Source: Coprinus comatus (Eukaryota > Basidiomycota > Agaricomycetes > Agaricales > Agaricaceae). Taken from it: DNA of 64,000 bases. Both the position numbers and the translations under genes were made by a program. Location of the stretch: NCBI GenBank assembly GCA_034638255.1, contig JAWPGT010000001.1, positions 372,001 to 436,000 of the forward strand. The letters run 5' to 3'. Under the pieces are notes generated by a model. It made no database searches, was not told the origin of the DNA, and worked only from the letters and a program-made list of their open reading frames with translations. The stretch's first letter is position 1. Every line of letters starts with the position of its first letter. Below, piece after piece: positions 32,201 to 44,516 of this stretch.

Positions 32201-34064
32201 GATATTGAATCTTCTCCGAGTGGAGGCACTCAAAGTAGAGGAAATGATCAAACGAAGCTTTTCGGAAAATAGCTCTCAGCGCCTGTTGCCCGAACATCAG
32301 AAGAAGGTGATTGAGGTGAGTACAAATATACTACCCGAAGCTGCTTAGGATCCACTCACGGGAATCGCAGAATGAAAAAATACTCTCCCGGATGCAGAAG
32401 CTATCCTGCGAGGCTTGTTTGTCAGATATAGGGGCTTATTATGATAATCTAAATGAGGTAGTAAAGCTGAACCACCAATTGGTCGATATGGCACTTCGTC
32501 ACCCTCGTGGGTCCAAATCGCTATCCGCTGGAAGAGTCGTCATTCTTCGTGATAGTGTCAGTAACTTTCTTTATCGAATCTCCGATATCTAAATGTTCAG
32601 TAGCATTTCTATCCTGGAAATATTGGAGTGCTGTTGAAATCTGCGCCGCTGAATACTTTGGACTCCGGGCGTATTGATCAAGTTAAAATGTATTTCGTTC
32701 TCGCACTTGTGCATCCTGATGTCAAATATGGCGGTCAAGGTATGCACCAATTATATACACCTACTGCTACTTGTTGATTTTTTTTTTCCAGATATCAACG
32801 TACAAGCTGTAGTACCCATTTGGCCACCCGTGCCTGAAACGTTGCGAGTTGAGAACGGCACCTACGAGCTACGGGCCGTACCTGTAACAAGTATCAGTCT
32901 TGTAACCGAACAAGTTGTCAAGGTTTGTGATGTCCTGCGTACAATACATTGTTTAACCACACCATATCAGGTTGCTGTAGAGGCGATTGTTGGACAACAT
33001 CTCATCTCGGCAATGACGGAGATAACAGGGGCTTTGGACGACACACTGAATGGGTGGTTATCCAAGCCGGCTATCCCAGAGGTAGATTGGAGCAAAATAC
33101 GTTTCCTTGAGTTCCAAGAAACTTTACGACGGAGGAATGCTATCTTGGAACGCAATTCCGATCGGGTTTGCGTTCAATGTCCGGAATTTTCCCATCATGT
33201 AAGGTTGACCACATGTACATTCTCGAAATGCACTGATTCTTTTTCAGTTTGCTGTACTTCATGGGGAAAAGATTCTCAAAGCTAACATCGAAAATCTAAA
33301 AATGGCAATATCTGATCAGAATTTGGAGTTGATTCCAGACTACGAGCAACGAATCGAGGTTCTCAAAGAGCTTAAGTTTATTGACGAAAATTCGACAGTC
33401 CTCTTGAAGGGTCGAGTCGCATGCGAAGTAAGGATCCAGTCCTTATGTCATGTCATTACTCACACTAATTTAGATCAACTCCGCAAATGAACTTGTGCTC
33501 ACGGAACTCATACTGGAAAACACACTTGCAAATTATGAACCAGAAGAAGTGGTTGCTTTGTTATCGTGTTTCATCTTCCAAGAAAAGACAGACGTGGAAC
33601 CTGTCATACCCCAGAAACTTCAGGAAGGACGTGATGCTATATTAGTTATCAATGACCGAGTTGGCATGGTTCAAGATCGCCACAAAGTTTCCACTGAAGA
33701 ATTCCGTTCGTCACTCAAGTTTGGATTAGTCGAGGTTGTGTACGAATGGGCTAAGGGCATGGTAAGTCGATCCTGTATCTGAATTTCGGCAAACTCATAT
33801 ATTGGTTAAATATAGCCATTTGAGCAAATTACTTCTCTAACAGACGTTCCAGAAGGTACCATAGTGCGCTGTATCACCCGCTTGGACGAGACATGTAGAG
33901 AAGTTCGGGATGCTGCCCGGGTGATTGGTGACGCAAGACTATTTAAGAAAATGGAAGAAGCGCAATTGAAGATTAAGCGAGACAGTATGTTGTACATTGG
34001 CTCTTCAATATCTGCTATTCTGACCGTTGTCATAGTTGTATTTGCTGCAAGTTTGTACTTCTAG
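29300..34064 (+). CDS. SKI2: SKI2, cytoplasmic exosome RNA helicase
   Basis: Large multi-exon gene. After an N-terminal region with [10 protein letters not shown], RecA1 shows A-A-H-T-S-A-G-K-T (motif I), [11 protein letters not shown] (Ia), L-T-G-D-V-Q-I, D-E-V-H-Y (II) and L-S-A-T-V-P-N (III). An Arg/Gly-rich loop follows (about 31300-31440), at the position where yeast Ski2 also carries RGG repeats. RecA2 shows [32 protein letters not shown] and [10 protein letters not shown] (VI). The arch and DSHCT helical domain complete it, ending [12 protein letters not shown]. It feeds mRNA into the cytoplasmic exosome with Ski3/Ski8 for 3'-5' decay, including dsRNA-virus repression in yeast. MTR4 is excluded by the RGG loop and C-terminus. 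Confidence 0.96.
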
Positions 34065-34217
34065 CGAGTATGGTGATTTTTTTTCCCCGTACAGTCTTTA
34101 GATCACATGATGAAGTTATGTGTACATGTTTTCATACTGATGACATCATTTTCTTCTCTTGTCGTCATAAATACTTTTCTACTTGTACAATGACGAATCT
34201 TGTTCTTTATCTCTTCT

Positions 34218-35362
34218 ATGGACCAAGACAATGATGAAACAGACCCTTTCACAGGTGGCCAGCAACCGTCGAATCGTCGGCGCATATCACTAGCTGACGA
34301 AGATCGCGCCTCGACGTTAATTATGACTGATGAGGACCGACCAAAGACTCGCAGGGTCAATCCACAAAGACTTGCTCTGAGACTTGGACCAGAGCTAGTG
34401 GCAGAAATGGAAGCTTTGATTGTACCCGGCGCAAAAATGCCTACTTTCGCCATTCGCAAGGATTTCCAGGAACGATATTGCGTCGACCGTAGGCACATCT
34501 ATGATTACTTTCATTCAAGAGGTTTGTTCTCAAAGCATGTGTCTACACATTTTCCCCTCACAACTCTGATAGGCCTTCGTGTCGCAAAAGAAGACAAGCA
34601 TACGAACTTGAAACGAGGTCGATCCCTCAAAGTTGGACATTTGCATTCAGTGAGCTCATGGATGAATGCTAGGAGATGCAAAGAACTGATTTAAGTGGTC
34701 CGAAGCTCGACTCAGAATTGGAAATGTCAAGCAGTAGCTCCCATACAAGTTCTCATAGCATCGAAGGTTTGAACTCACAGGGTGGATATCGGGAAACTCA
34801 ACAAACTGCGATGCCAAGACGAGCGGAAACCTACCCCAATGGCAGGCCTTTCAAACGCAAAAAACGATTGAGCTCTACGATAAACAAATTGGTCCATGAT
34901 GTAAACCCCCCTGTGTCACCTCCTACCCTGGCCAAATTATGGACTTTATCTTCCCCCGCTTGGCGTACTTCTGCTACCGATATATCTGCTTCTACTACAT
35001 TTGAGAGTGTAGATCCATTCTGGCAGCCTGAAGACAATGCAAATGGATCTGATATCCTCTCCAATGGACCCTTGGTAACAGGAGAATTACCGCGAGTGAA
35101 GACCGAAGATTTCATGTTACCTCTTGGTAGTTCGAATTGGGCCCTGGACCTATGTGATTCTTTGTATGAACTGGCGGATGGACAATACTACGGAAATGAA
35201 GTTTCGGAATCAGCTGGTTTTCATTTTCAAACACAAGGTTATTCTGATTACACACATGGCCAAAACTTCTCTGATTTTATGGAACAAGATGGCGTTGCAG
35301 GGGTACGGGTTTATGATGAGGAATCTTCGGCAAATAACGCGGAATCAAAACAAATATCCTGA
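34218..35362 (+). CDS. Putative DNA-binding protein with homeodomain-like helix
   Basis: The first exon opens at the ATG at 34218 and carries R-R-V-N-P-Q-R-L-A-L-R-L-G, then F-A-I-R-K-D-F-Q-E-R-Y-C-V-D-R-R-H-I-Y-D-Y-F-H-S-R-G. After an intron (34522 to about 34572), L-R-V-A-K-E-D-K-H-T-N-L completes the segment. The V-D-R-R-H-I-Y-D-Y-F-x-x-R-x-L-R-V stretch is laid out like helix 2 and recognition helix 3 of a homeodomain, where W-F-x-N-R would be canonical; here it is Y-F-H-S-R. The rest (34676 onward, about 228 aa) is Ser-rich and acidic, with a basic K-R-K-K-R patch that could be a nuclear signal. The junction between the two parts is uncertain: the in-phase option is a 41-nt intron near 34632-34672. 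DNA binding is inference. Confidence 0.6.
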
Positions 35363-35634
35363 ATAATTCGGTAGAAATAGAACGTTGACCGTTCATAATG
35401 CGGAACAAATTCAGTTTCTCCCTAGAGATGTAAATATACAATAATTCTGCGCAGACATTTGATGATCATTGAATGAATTGGACTTAAAACTGCTTTCTTT
35501 TGATATCAACATCTTCAATGATGCATGGCTGGATGCTGTATATATGCGTCTTAGTTTCGATGAGCCGATACATGAATTGTGCTACAAGGTCTCAATAAAA
35601 TGATTACATCCGAAAAATTATCAATATCGCTGAA

Positions 35635-36465
35635 TCAACCAATAGTATAAGTTTCCATGCAACCACAAGCACACTGCAAAACACGACACATGCTACCCCC
35701 AGAATTAGTTACAGGAATGGAAACAGGCTTCTCGTAAATGAATTTATCTGAAAAAGGAGAAAATATATATGAATTTGATGCGATATTGACCCTGTCGCGC
35801 GGCGTTCGTGGTTTCTGCACTGGCTTCGGGATCCGCTGCAAAATTGCATCGTCTTCACACGCCGAAGCAAGCTGAGAAAGCGAGACGATAGGTATTCGTC
35901 TGGAAGGTCGGGGTTGGTGGATCTGGAGAGGAGGTTGGACTCGAAATGGTGGCAATGTATTGCATAATTCCGGTGTCGGCGGGGTCATGTGTAGGGAATT
36001 CTTGACAAGCTGAGTACTGGGAGTCACTTGAAGATATGATGTAGAAAGATGATGTGACTGTGTGGATGATGATTCGGTGATCCCACACATAGTGTTTGAG
36101 TATGCGTTACTCGTTGATTTGTTTGAAGATGCAAAATCCCAGTACTGATCATTGTTGTTGCTCAAACCATCGCCTGTTTCCTCCCATCCATAACACCCCT
36201 GCCAAGACGTCTCCACATCCGACTGTTGGTAGTAGTAAGAATGTACGTCATCAATCTCTGTCTCGGATATATCGGAGTGAGAGGGTGAAAAGGAGGTTCG
36301 AGAAGACGGACCAAGTCTGGAGTAGGGATGGTCACTGTGTGGTGAAATGGATATTGTCTGTGTATCAACTACTGGGAGTCTTGGGACATTCACACTTCTC
36401 TTTTCAACTCCTTGGGCAAGTGTGGAAGATGCTTTGCCAGAGTTGGCATCATAAGAATAAAACAT
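35635..36465 (-). CDS. Hypothetical Ser/Pro-rich protein with C-terminal Cys cluster
   Basis: A single uninterrupted frame of 276 aa with a good ATG. It is rich in Ser, Thr, Pro and Tyr, with no membrane segment. Near the C-terminus lies a basic P-R-T-P-R-D-R-V-N-I stretch, and the end carries a cluster C-R-V-L-Q-C-A-C-G-C-M-E-T. The Cys spacing might bind metal or be lipidated, but I recognise no domain. Length, amino-acid bias and lack of stops support a real gene. The opposite strand has only short frames. It is convergent with the homeodomain-like gene, about 270 bp away. No function is proposed. Confidence 0.5.
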   Translation of the reverse strand: MFYSYDANSGKASSTLAQGVEKRSVNVPRLPVVDTQTISISPHSDHPYSRLGPSSRTSFSPSHSDISETEIDDVHSYYYQQSDVETSWQGCYGWEETGDGLSNNNDQYWDFASSNKSTSNAYSNTMCGITESSSTQSHHLSTSYLQVTPSTQLVKNSLHMTPPTPELCNTLPPFRVQPPLQIHQPRPSRRIPIVSLSQLASACEDDAILQRIPKPVQKPRTPRDRVNIASNSYIFSPFSDKFIYEKPVSIPVTNSGGSMCRVLQCACGCMETYTIG

Positions 36466-37885
36466 CGGAGTATTAGAAGAGGTATGTCGAAAATCTCGGA
36501 GGAAATTATGCTGAATTATGCCACATCAATATATCTCCCAAACAGTGTAGAATAACCATTTCCTTACAGGTGAAGAACAGAGAAAGGTCCTATCTGCAAG
36601 TTATTAGGGCTTGTGGAGATTGTGAAACTGACCCCGCAGAACCAGGCTTAAGGAAATTGCAAGTGAAGGGTAACGAGAGCCGAGAAACTCGAGAGGGTTG
36701 ACAGCTTTATATACACCTCGGGAAGCGCTGGTATATAGTGGGGCCAACACATCTTGTGTGCCCAGCCACAGAAGACATGTGTTATAAGTATGATGAGCTT
36801 AAGAATACATCGGATGAAAGGACGGAAACAGAGATGATCAGGAACAGCTATTTGCCTTGATTTGATTGGTTGCAGGGGTAACAAGGTATTGAGAACCAGG
36901 TGTGGTGCGGCCAGAGAAAGCTCGTACAGATTCCAAGGCATGGAAGAATCTATATCAGGGAGATCAGTTGCGATCATATTAACTTGCTTATGCTCGGGGA
37001 CGGGACGCCACTAGCTCAAAGAGTACTGGGCTGTGACTCTGAAGCAAATAGATTCCCAGAAGGCCGAACGCTGGAACAATACACTCTCGCGGATATATAC
37101 ATCGTGTTTGCAACAGATGTCCTCGCTGTAAACACCGCCTCTCATCTGCGTGTAGTGTGGGGCTTCTAATTAAGAACGAATGGAGGTTTGAAAACGTGGC
37201 CTGCTGCTTCATTTTCTCTTGCAGGTGTGTCAGAAGCTGTTTCTCGCTTTGTTCTGTGCGGCGGTGTTTCGAATTCACACATCTCAATTGTTACGTATCG
37301 TACAAACACGGCAGATTGCAGCTGACTCTTGCTAAAGTTGTGGTGACTAACAATACTCAACTGCCAGATCCTATACATCTATCTGATGAATCCGATTACA
37401 CAAAGAAATGCGCTATACTAATAGAGCTACCCTCTCACAAGGGAGTTGACACCCCGCTGACACACTGAGAAGGTTTACCATGGGAAGCATCAGACATTAC
37501 AAGGCTACTTGATCATTGGCCAGATGAACAGCATGCTCGAAGCTTTCTAATCTTCTTCAGCCGTGTTCAGCGCGATACTGATAAGTACCCGTCGAAGGTT
37601 TCTTAAGTTCTCCCATCAAAACAGCATCTATATATATATATATGTATCAATACACAAGATAGTTACTGTTTAGATCCTCACCAAGGCTTCTATAATTTTT
37701 CTGTCTATTAGTATCAGAGGATGAGTCACAACCATTCCGCATTTCAATATTGTATTCAACAAGTGTGGCAGAGCAAATGATAGCAATTCAAGGGTCGGCG
37801 GCTGATCATATACATTATAATACAAAGACATAGGAATACATGTAGTATTGGGTGCCTTGTGATAGATACACTAGCACTTACAACC
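36466..37885. other. Intergenic region, 1.4 kb
   Basis: Contains several overlapping short frames on both strands (36648-36977, 36900-37169, 36988-37287, 37157-37468), none with recognisable content. The left part is the promoter side of the Ser/Pro-rich gene, the right part the 3' side of WDR23. A TA microsatellite lies at 37628-37643. Confidence 0.45.
37628..37643. repeat. TA dinucleotide microsatellite
   Basis: Eight TA units in an AT-rich intergenic stretch. No gene or hairpin partner seen around it. Confidence 0.85.
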
Positions 37886-40434
37886 TCATTCTTCGTCATC
37901 TTCATCTTCGTCAACGTCAAAACCTCCCGGCATATTCAGCATGTCCCTTCGACGTCGCCGGGAAAGATCTCGTAAACGGCTGGATCTTCGTTCGTTGCCC
38001 TTCAGCTCTTCTTCCTCCTGCTTTTGTTTCTGGACCCAGTCCTCAAGTCGACCTGCCATTTTCGACAGCCCCTTCCATTCATGTCTCGCTACATGGCTAC
38101 CGCCTTCTGCACTAGACCATGCTGCACTGAGTATAACGGGTTCCTGTGACATTTTAGAAGGTTTATGCTTAGCGATGTCATCATAATCGCATACCTGTGA
38201 ATGCCAACTGACATCACGAACACAAGCTTGACGATGACGGTGTCCACGAGTTGGCTCTACATCAGGAGCGGATGGGTCAAATGTAATAGGAAGTGTCTTC
38301 GACCTATCTAGAACTTGGACAATGCGCCCATCTAGTGACCATATCTGCGCTGGTTTAGAATATCGGTTTGTGATTGAACGAGGAAATCATGTCTCACATG
38401 GATTTTTCCATCTGCGGAGCCCGAGTAAATGTACTGAGAACCTGTACTAGCGGAAGGACTAAAGTGACATCTAATGAGGGTGCGATAAACAGCGTGGCCT
38501 CTGTATGTCATGACACTACAATCCTTTGGATGAGATGTAACTCTCGGTTTAGTGTATCTCGAGTATCTGAGAGAAATGGGATGAGCGGTTGCGACGGAAA
38601 TCGGCGAAGGGAGCAGTAGAGTACCTGTAATCGAAACCACGAACCCCATAATGATTGTCCTTCTCATTGTCAAAATCACTGCTTGAACGCATCTTCCGCA
38701 AATCCCATAGGCGTAGTGCTTGATCCTTGCCATTAGAGACTATGTAACGACCATCTCCTTTAGCTGAGACGTAGGTAATCCCTTCAGTGTGTCCGATGAG
38801 CACGCCAGAAGGTTTTTGGGATGCTCCCAATGATCGACGGTCCCTACATCAGGCAGGAGCTTGAAAAGCCAGTATTTTTACTTTTATTTTTGTTACGTAC
38901 CATACTTTGAGGAAAGTATCATCAGAAGCACTAACAAGAACATTACCAGACGATGTATCCGCCCAACAGCAGCTGTTGACATCATCGCTGTGGGCAGAAA
39001 TTTTTACCGTCCTACGATTGGCCAACAGGTCATAAACTACAATGTGTCAGTGAGCCTCGAGATAATATAATCCGTAATTAACTGACCGAAAATCTTGCCA
39101 TTTCCCCCAGCAATGACTTCGTTGCCATCGGCAGAAAATCGGCAACTGTAAATACCGAAACTGTCATCGAACAAACCGTTATAGCCATAGCGACTTCGAG
39201 GGTTAACATCGGAGAACGGAATAGCAATTTGCTGCGGTGTATCTTCGCGTGTACTAGTCATGTATACAACAGGGGTCTAGACGTTGTGAGAAATCAAACC
39301 AATCATGTCCGAGGCACTCACAATGGATGAATAAATCATTCTAAAAAAATGGTAAGCAAGTGGTTAACCTTTGGTTACCCAGAGGGACAGAAAAACCACC
39401 TTTCGTTGTCTGGAGATAGGTTGGCATCAGTTATTGTCCATCTTCCTGGACTACCTTGAATCGTCCTTGATGCTTTCATAGTTGTTCTCAAACCATCGTC
39501 TCCATAGCCATAGAGGTGGTGTCGAGGAACAATAGGCTCGGGAGGTGCGCTGGTGTCGAATATGTGGAGTTTAAAGTCTGAAGATGTATATAGAGCAAGC
39601 TCAGTTCCTCCGTGACCCTACCACTTAACCAATGTAGGCATACCTTGGGCACAGGTATAATAAAATGAAGAGTCTGTTCAAGCTTTTTCAGAAAAATACT
39701 CCAGCAAGAGGACAGATATGATTACCGGTAGAGAATTGTCCCGTGTATATATTAGATGCGTATTCAGCCACAGTAGTGCCATTACTATTAGGAACCATAT
39801 CCTGTGCAGTACCATAATGTCAGCATACCGAATAGTATCAACAAAGAGCATTACCAACACTGGTCAAGTTTTCCCTGCATGGACTTGGTACAGCAGAAGA
39901 ACTCTTAAAAAGTAAATTTCGAGCAATATTTAATGCATGGCGGCGACTTCGAGACTTAGGGGCTATGTTGCCGAAATCTCCACTGTATAACAGGTCTACT
40001 CCTTCTTTAACTGGTTCCGTTATTTCCTCGTACCAAGTTGGACGACCATGGGCTTGAGATTCATAGCTATAATCATAACCCTGTTCAAAATAGTCAGCAT
40101 CGTCACCTTCGTCAAGCTGTTCATCATCATCCTCCTCTTCCTCCTCCTCCTCAAGGTAGATACGGCGACCGCTGCTTTCGGTTGTTGCCTGGAGTAATCT
40201 ACTAAGACTGCGTAGACTGAGCCCGCTCAAACTGAAAGTCCTTGGCCCATCTTCTCGACGGTCAGATTGCATTGAAAGTAGGTCTGATTGGTACGTTCTT
40301 AGTGGCCTAATCAGGCGTGTTTACTATGAGAAATACACACCACTGAGGATATCTTGTACATCAGCCGCTGTGCCAGGACGAACGCTCTGATCTTCCCCCG
40401 TTTCCTGATTCCCGTTTGCAGGGTTTGGGGGCAT
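37886..40434 (-). CDS. WDR23/DCAF11-type WD40 substrate receptor
   Basis: Multi-exon gene. Exon 1 starts at 40434 and joins (GTGTGT to ATCAG) to an acidic region with an E-E-E-E-E-E-D-D-D run. WD repeats follow, with Y-S-C-R-F-S-A-D-G-N-E-V-I-A-G-G, I-S-A-H-S-D-D-V-N-S-C-C-W, L-V-S-A-S-D-D-T-F-L-K-V-W-D and D-Q-A-L-R-L-W-D-L-R-K-M. A conserved Y-R-G-H-A-V-Y-R-T-L-I-R-C-H-F-S-P and S-G-S-A-D-G-K-I-H-I-W blade follows. This order is typical of DCAF11/WDR23, a substrate receptor of CUL4-DDB1 ubiquitin ligases that in animals degrades Nrf-type stress factors. The last 90 residues are basic then acidic (R-R-R-R-R-D-M, ending D-E-D-E-D-D-E-E). It shares a 264-bp promoter region with TBL1. Confidence 0.85.
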
Positions 40435-40698
40435 GATAATGGTAGGAAGGGAGACTTAAGGAAGTACACTTGGGCTTACTCAGGTTATCACTAAGTGGAC
40501 ATTACTGCAGTCCAGGTGAATCGTGATTCGTGAGATCGCAGGGCACATGTTCCAGAGAGTATTGCCAAACAAGTACACACAGCCTCCTCTCGACCTGAAC
40601 GACAAGTCCACAAACACTTCAACAAACCTCGCGTCAACTCTGAAAGTCCGTTATTCCTTGACTTTCTACCCCCATCGCTGCTATATAACCTTGCGCAT
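40435..40698. promoter_or_regulatory. Divergent promoter, WDR23 and TBL1
   Basis: 264 bp between start codons. A TATATAA lies at 40682-40688, but only 11 nt before the TBL1 ATG, too close to serve that start by a normal scanning distance. It is probably incidental. Confidence 0.4.
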
Positions 40699-42946
40699 AT
40701 GGCCGCCGCTCCGATACGGATAACGGCTGATGAAGTTAATTGCCTCATCTATTCATATTTCAAGGACTCTGGTATGCTCTAACCTTGTCATCTATTTTAC
40801 CGAACTTCCTATCCTGACCTTGCATGAACAGGCTTCACTCACTCGGCTTACACGCTATGTAATGAAGGCGCTCTGCGGCAATCCCCTTATTTCAACAAAC
40901 ACATACGTCGTGGTGAGCTCATCGAGCTACTCAGCAAGTCCTTGCTTTATCTCGAGGTTGAATCCCATTGCCGAGGAGAGGATTTAACCACGAATTGCAA
41001 AAATGGCTTTAACTTGTTAGAGACACATGTCTGCTCTACTGACTCGTTAAGAACGCCTGTAAATCCACCTAATGGGACGGCGGTTCCTGTTGTTTCGCCG
41101 AATCTACCGCCTGTTCCACCCACAACCCAGAATTCATCTGCTGAGCCATCCTCATCGGTTCAAAATCCAAATGCTGAAGATACCCTCATGCAACCTATAT
41201 CAACCGAGTCTTTCTATGGTAATCCTGTTCCCAGCGTTCGAACAAATGGTAATCTGGCTCCTGGCGAAATTCACACCAAGAGAAAGGTCTCGCCCATACA
41301 GACAAGCGGACCGGCAGAAAAGAGAGCTAAACGCGAGCTCGATGATATGGAGGTTGATGTTCCTACACGAAAGGGTGGCCCATCGAACAAGTCTATCACA
41401 TCAAGTCCTCTTGTGAATGAAATTGCCTCTTTCTCTGAAAATGGTGTTGATGCAACAAAACGAGCTCGTTCACGACAGAATCAGGGTCCCATGGATCGTG
41501 ACACAAATCCCAAAGCTATTATGATGCTTCCCGGGCACCGAACAGAAGTTTTCGTGTGTACTTTCAATCCAACAAAGCATGCATTGCTTGCCACGGGGTA
41601 TGACCGGCTTTGTATCTACCAGCCAATATTTAACATGTGTATAGATCAAAAGATGCTGTCGTGAATCTATGGACACTTCCTGATCCACCTACATCAAGAG
41701 AAGAGTTTGCTAGCTGGAATGGAAAACCTATGACGATAAACAATTTCACAAAAGACGTGCAAGGAGATTTAACTTCCCTGAGTTGGAATCCTGATGGTAC
41801 TTTACTGGCAATAGGTTCATATGACTCTGTCTTGCGTATAATTACTTCAGAAGGAGAAATCTACTTCACAAACCACCAACATAGGGTGAGAAATGAATAT
41901 CAGGCAATTTAGCAAGATCGCTGACTGTTTTTTAAAGGGTCCCATCTTTACTGTCAAATTTTCTGACAATGGGAAATACCTACTTTCAGCAAGTCTGGAT
42001 GAGTCCACATGTCTCTGGGATGTGCAGGAGAAACGCTTGGTGCGGCGGTATCGCTGTCACAACGGTGCGTTGTTTGTGGTCCTGATATTGCAGATGACCT
42101 TGATTCACTCATATCACTTAGACTGTTGTCTTGATGTCGAGTGGCTAGATGCAACCACATTCATGACAGCAGGTGCAGATGCGAATATTTATGCCATGAA
42201 GACCGACTCATCCGAGCCTATCAAACAATTAAGGTAGGTGTCTTTTAACTTTTTTTCCTTTGTGTTGTTCTGTCCTTATACAATCTTCAGTGGTCACTCA
42301 GATGAAATCAACCAGATAAAACGCAACCCGTCAAAAACGCGATTGGCTTCGTGTTCTGACGATAATACGACGCGTATATGGAAGATTGACAGCTTGGAGA
42401 CCAACTCAAATGATTTTGATTCCGAAACGATACCAGGTTTAGCCACTTCGGATCAGATGGTTGTATTGAAGGGACATGCACACTCCGTCAGCATGATCGG
42501 ATGGCTACCAGGCCAGCTACCTGGGTCAAACGAAATACTGGCTTCATCATCTTTTGACGAGACAGTTCGTATATGGGATACTACAACTGGACGATGTCTT
42601 CAAATTCTCGACGATCATAGACGAGCGGTATATGCTCTTGCATTCAGTCCTGATGGCAAGTGGTTAGCTACAGGAAGCGGTGATGGTTGGCTATTTATTT
42701 ACTGGGTAAAGGTGTGTATACGACGGGATCGCTTTAGGCTTGTGCTGAATTCAAGCGTCTACTTTGCAGACATGGGAAAAGAAATGGGCATGGTATGCAG
42801 GCCAAGAGAAGCCTGGAGTGTTTGAGATTGCATGGCAGATGGATCACGGCATTAATCGTATTGCACTTGCTCTCGAATGTCGTCAGGTTGCGATAATCGA
42901 TGTGGCAAGAATACCTGCCCTGCAAGATCCTCCTGGACAACCATAA
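40699..42946 (+). CDS. SIF2: TBL1/Sif2-type LisH-WD40 corepressor subunit
   Basis: Multi-exon. The N-terminal LisH motif is clear (I-T-A-D-E-V-N-C-L-I-Y-S-Y-F-K-D-S-G, joining by splicing to F-T-H-S-A-Y-T-L). It is followed by R-R-G-E-L-I-E-L-L-S-K-S-L-L-Y-L-E-V-E. A Pro/Asn-rich linker contains K-R-K and K-R-A-K-R patches that could direct nuclear import. An eight-bladed WD40 propeller follows, with L-P-G-H-R-T-E-V-F-V-C, L-S-W-N-P-D-G-T-L-L-A-I-G-S-Y-D, F-S-D-N-G-K-Y-L-L-S-A-S-L-D and V-Y-A-L-A-F-S-P-D-G-K-W-L-A-T-G-S. In yeast, Sif2 sits in the Set3 histone deacetylase complex, and TBL1 is in NCoR/SMRT. Gene repression is the expected role. The stop is at 42946. Confidence 0.92.
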
Positions 42947-43113
42947 CAGTAGTGATATAGTGGTGTGTGATATATGTTACTATTGATGATTAATGTGTAG
43001 CGATATTTTTGATTATTCACGTGACTTTCGGCTCTATGACGCATACATGCGGCAGAGAATGAATCGGAAACCTCTTTACCATCTGCGATTTCTGTTGCTC
43101 ACCATTCGCCACC

Positions 43114-44437
43114 ATGCAGCTCGGGCTCCCGCTTGCTCGGACTCTCTTTGCAGCTCGTTCTGCTCTACGATCATCTGCGACATTCCGCACCACCCGACCC
43201 TCGATGAATGTTCCTTTTCGGACATTCACCAGTTTCAAAAGACCTTCCGTGTTAGATGCCCTCAGGCAACGTACAGCAAAAACCTGGCCCACCGCCAAAA
43301 CTATGAAAGGGGTGCGCTTTATGCAATTTAGCCGTGATACCTTGCGAGAAAGCCAAGCCTCGGGAATTTCGTGGCAACGAATGGCAGGGACTGCGGTACG
43401 CATTGCACTTAAGAGCTGGTATAGCCCCTTATCTATATCTTAGGTTGGAGTTGCTGTAGCTGTCGTAGTTCTGGAAGCAACTTTAAATCGCGATACCCGT
43501 GGTCCCCTCGAGGAAAATGAACGAACATACCTCCATGACAGTTTCAAGTATACAGCTGGGGGATTGTTCTTCACTACGGTAGTCGCCAGACAACTGTTTC
43601 GATCTGGTTTCGCTTTCCGGCTCATGTCCGCCAATCCATGTATGCATCACTTTTTTGTGAAATATGATTTTACTCATGTTACTAGATGTTGTTCTTGGCG
43701 TCGGTCTTCTTGGTAGTATTGGAACTATGATGGGGACTATGTATACTCCCCCTGAGAGATCAGTGCAGAAACACCTGTTTTGGCTTGTAAGTCACGATTA
43801 AGTGGTAATAACTAAATCTGATATTTTCATAGGCTTTCAATGCTTGCCAAGCAGCGACGCTTAGCCCTTTTTTCTTCTTGAACCCTGCACTTCTCTCTCG
43901 CGCAGCCTTATACACAGTCGGTGTTGTAGGATCCATCTCGTATATTGGGGCTACGGCAACGTATGGTTCCTTTCGACGAAAGATTATCTAAAGCTAACGT
44001 TCGTTTTCAGGAATGATAAATATCTATATCTTGGTGGTCCCTTGCTTGCCGGGGTCACCGTTGTTGCTTTGAGCTCTCTGGCTCCTATGGTTGTTCCTAT
44101 GGGGCTTCGAAGTCTGGCTGTTACCGAGGCTATTTCATTATATGGGGGACTGGCCGTTTTTGGAGGCTTCGTTCTTTATGAGTAAGTTTTTCTCAATTTC
44201 TTAATGTTCCCAAACTGAGTTTAGTTTTTCTAGCACACAAAAAATTTTGAAACATGCACAAATGGCCGAAATGGGATTGTACAAACCAGACCCGATTAAC
44301 GAGGCAATTGGTCTTGAACTTGACATGATAAATATTTTGTATGTTTTCAATTATTGCATCTCATCTTTCGGCATCATACTTATTCTACTAGTATTCGCAT
44401 AGTGCAAATCTTATCCATGCAACAGAAGAAGAAATAG
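43114..44437 (+). CDS. GHITM/TMBIM5-type mitochondrial Bax-inhibitor family protein
   Basis: Multi-exon, with the ATG in a good context (GCCACCATG). The first 90 residues are Arg/Ser/Thr-rich without acidic residues, fitting a mitochondrial presequence, and include a T-F-R-T-T-R stretch. Then come six to seven hydrophobic segments typical of the BI-1 fold: V-G-V-A-V-A-V-V-V-L, V-V-L-G-V-G-L-L-G-S-I-G-T-M-M, L-G-G-P-L-L-A-G-V-T-V-V-A-L, and L-Y-G-G-L-A-V-F-G-G-F-V-L-Y-D-T-Q-K-I. The Y-D-T-Q motif and final E-L-D-M-I-N-I-F-I-R-I-V-Q-I-L are family hallmarks. In animals GHITM acts in the inner membrane on cristae and proton/Ca exchange. It is convergent with SLY1, 79 bp away. Confidence 0.9.
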
Positions 44438-44516
44438 AATTACCAGTACGGATATCATTATTATTTCACATCCATTGTGTAGCCCACCTCCCCCTCAATG
44501 AATATATGTATTATAA

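Noticed and set aside
24409..34064. Functional gene cluster of endosomal and RNA-decay genes
   Set aside because: Rab5, IST1, RasGEF and SKI2 are widespread housekeeping genes; neighbourhood alone does not show a shared pathway or co-regulation.
36648..36977. 109-aa minus-strand frame with hydrophobic stretches
   Set aside because: No domain, no promoter or splice support, overlaps other short frames.
40682..40688. TATATAA as the TBL1 TATA box
   Set aside because: It lies 11 nt before the start codon, so transcription starting downstream of it would miss the ATG.
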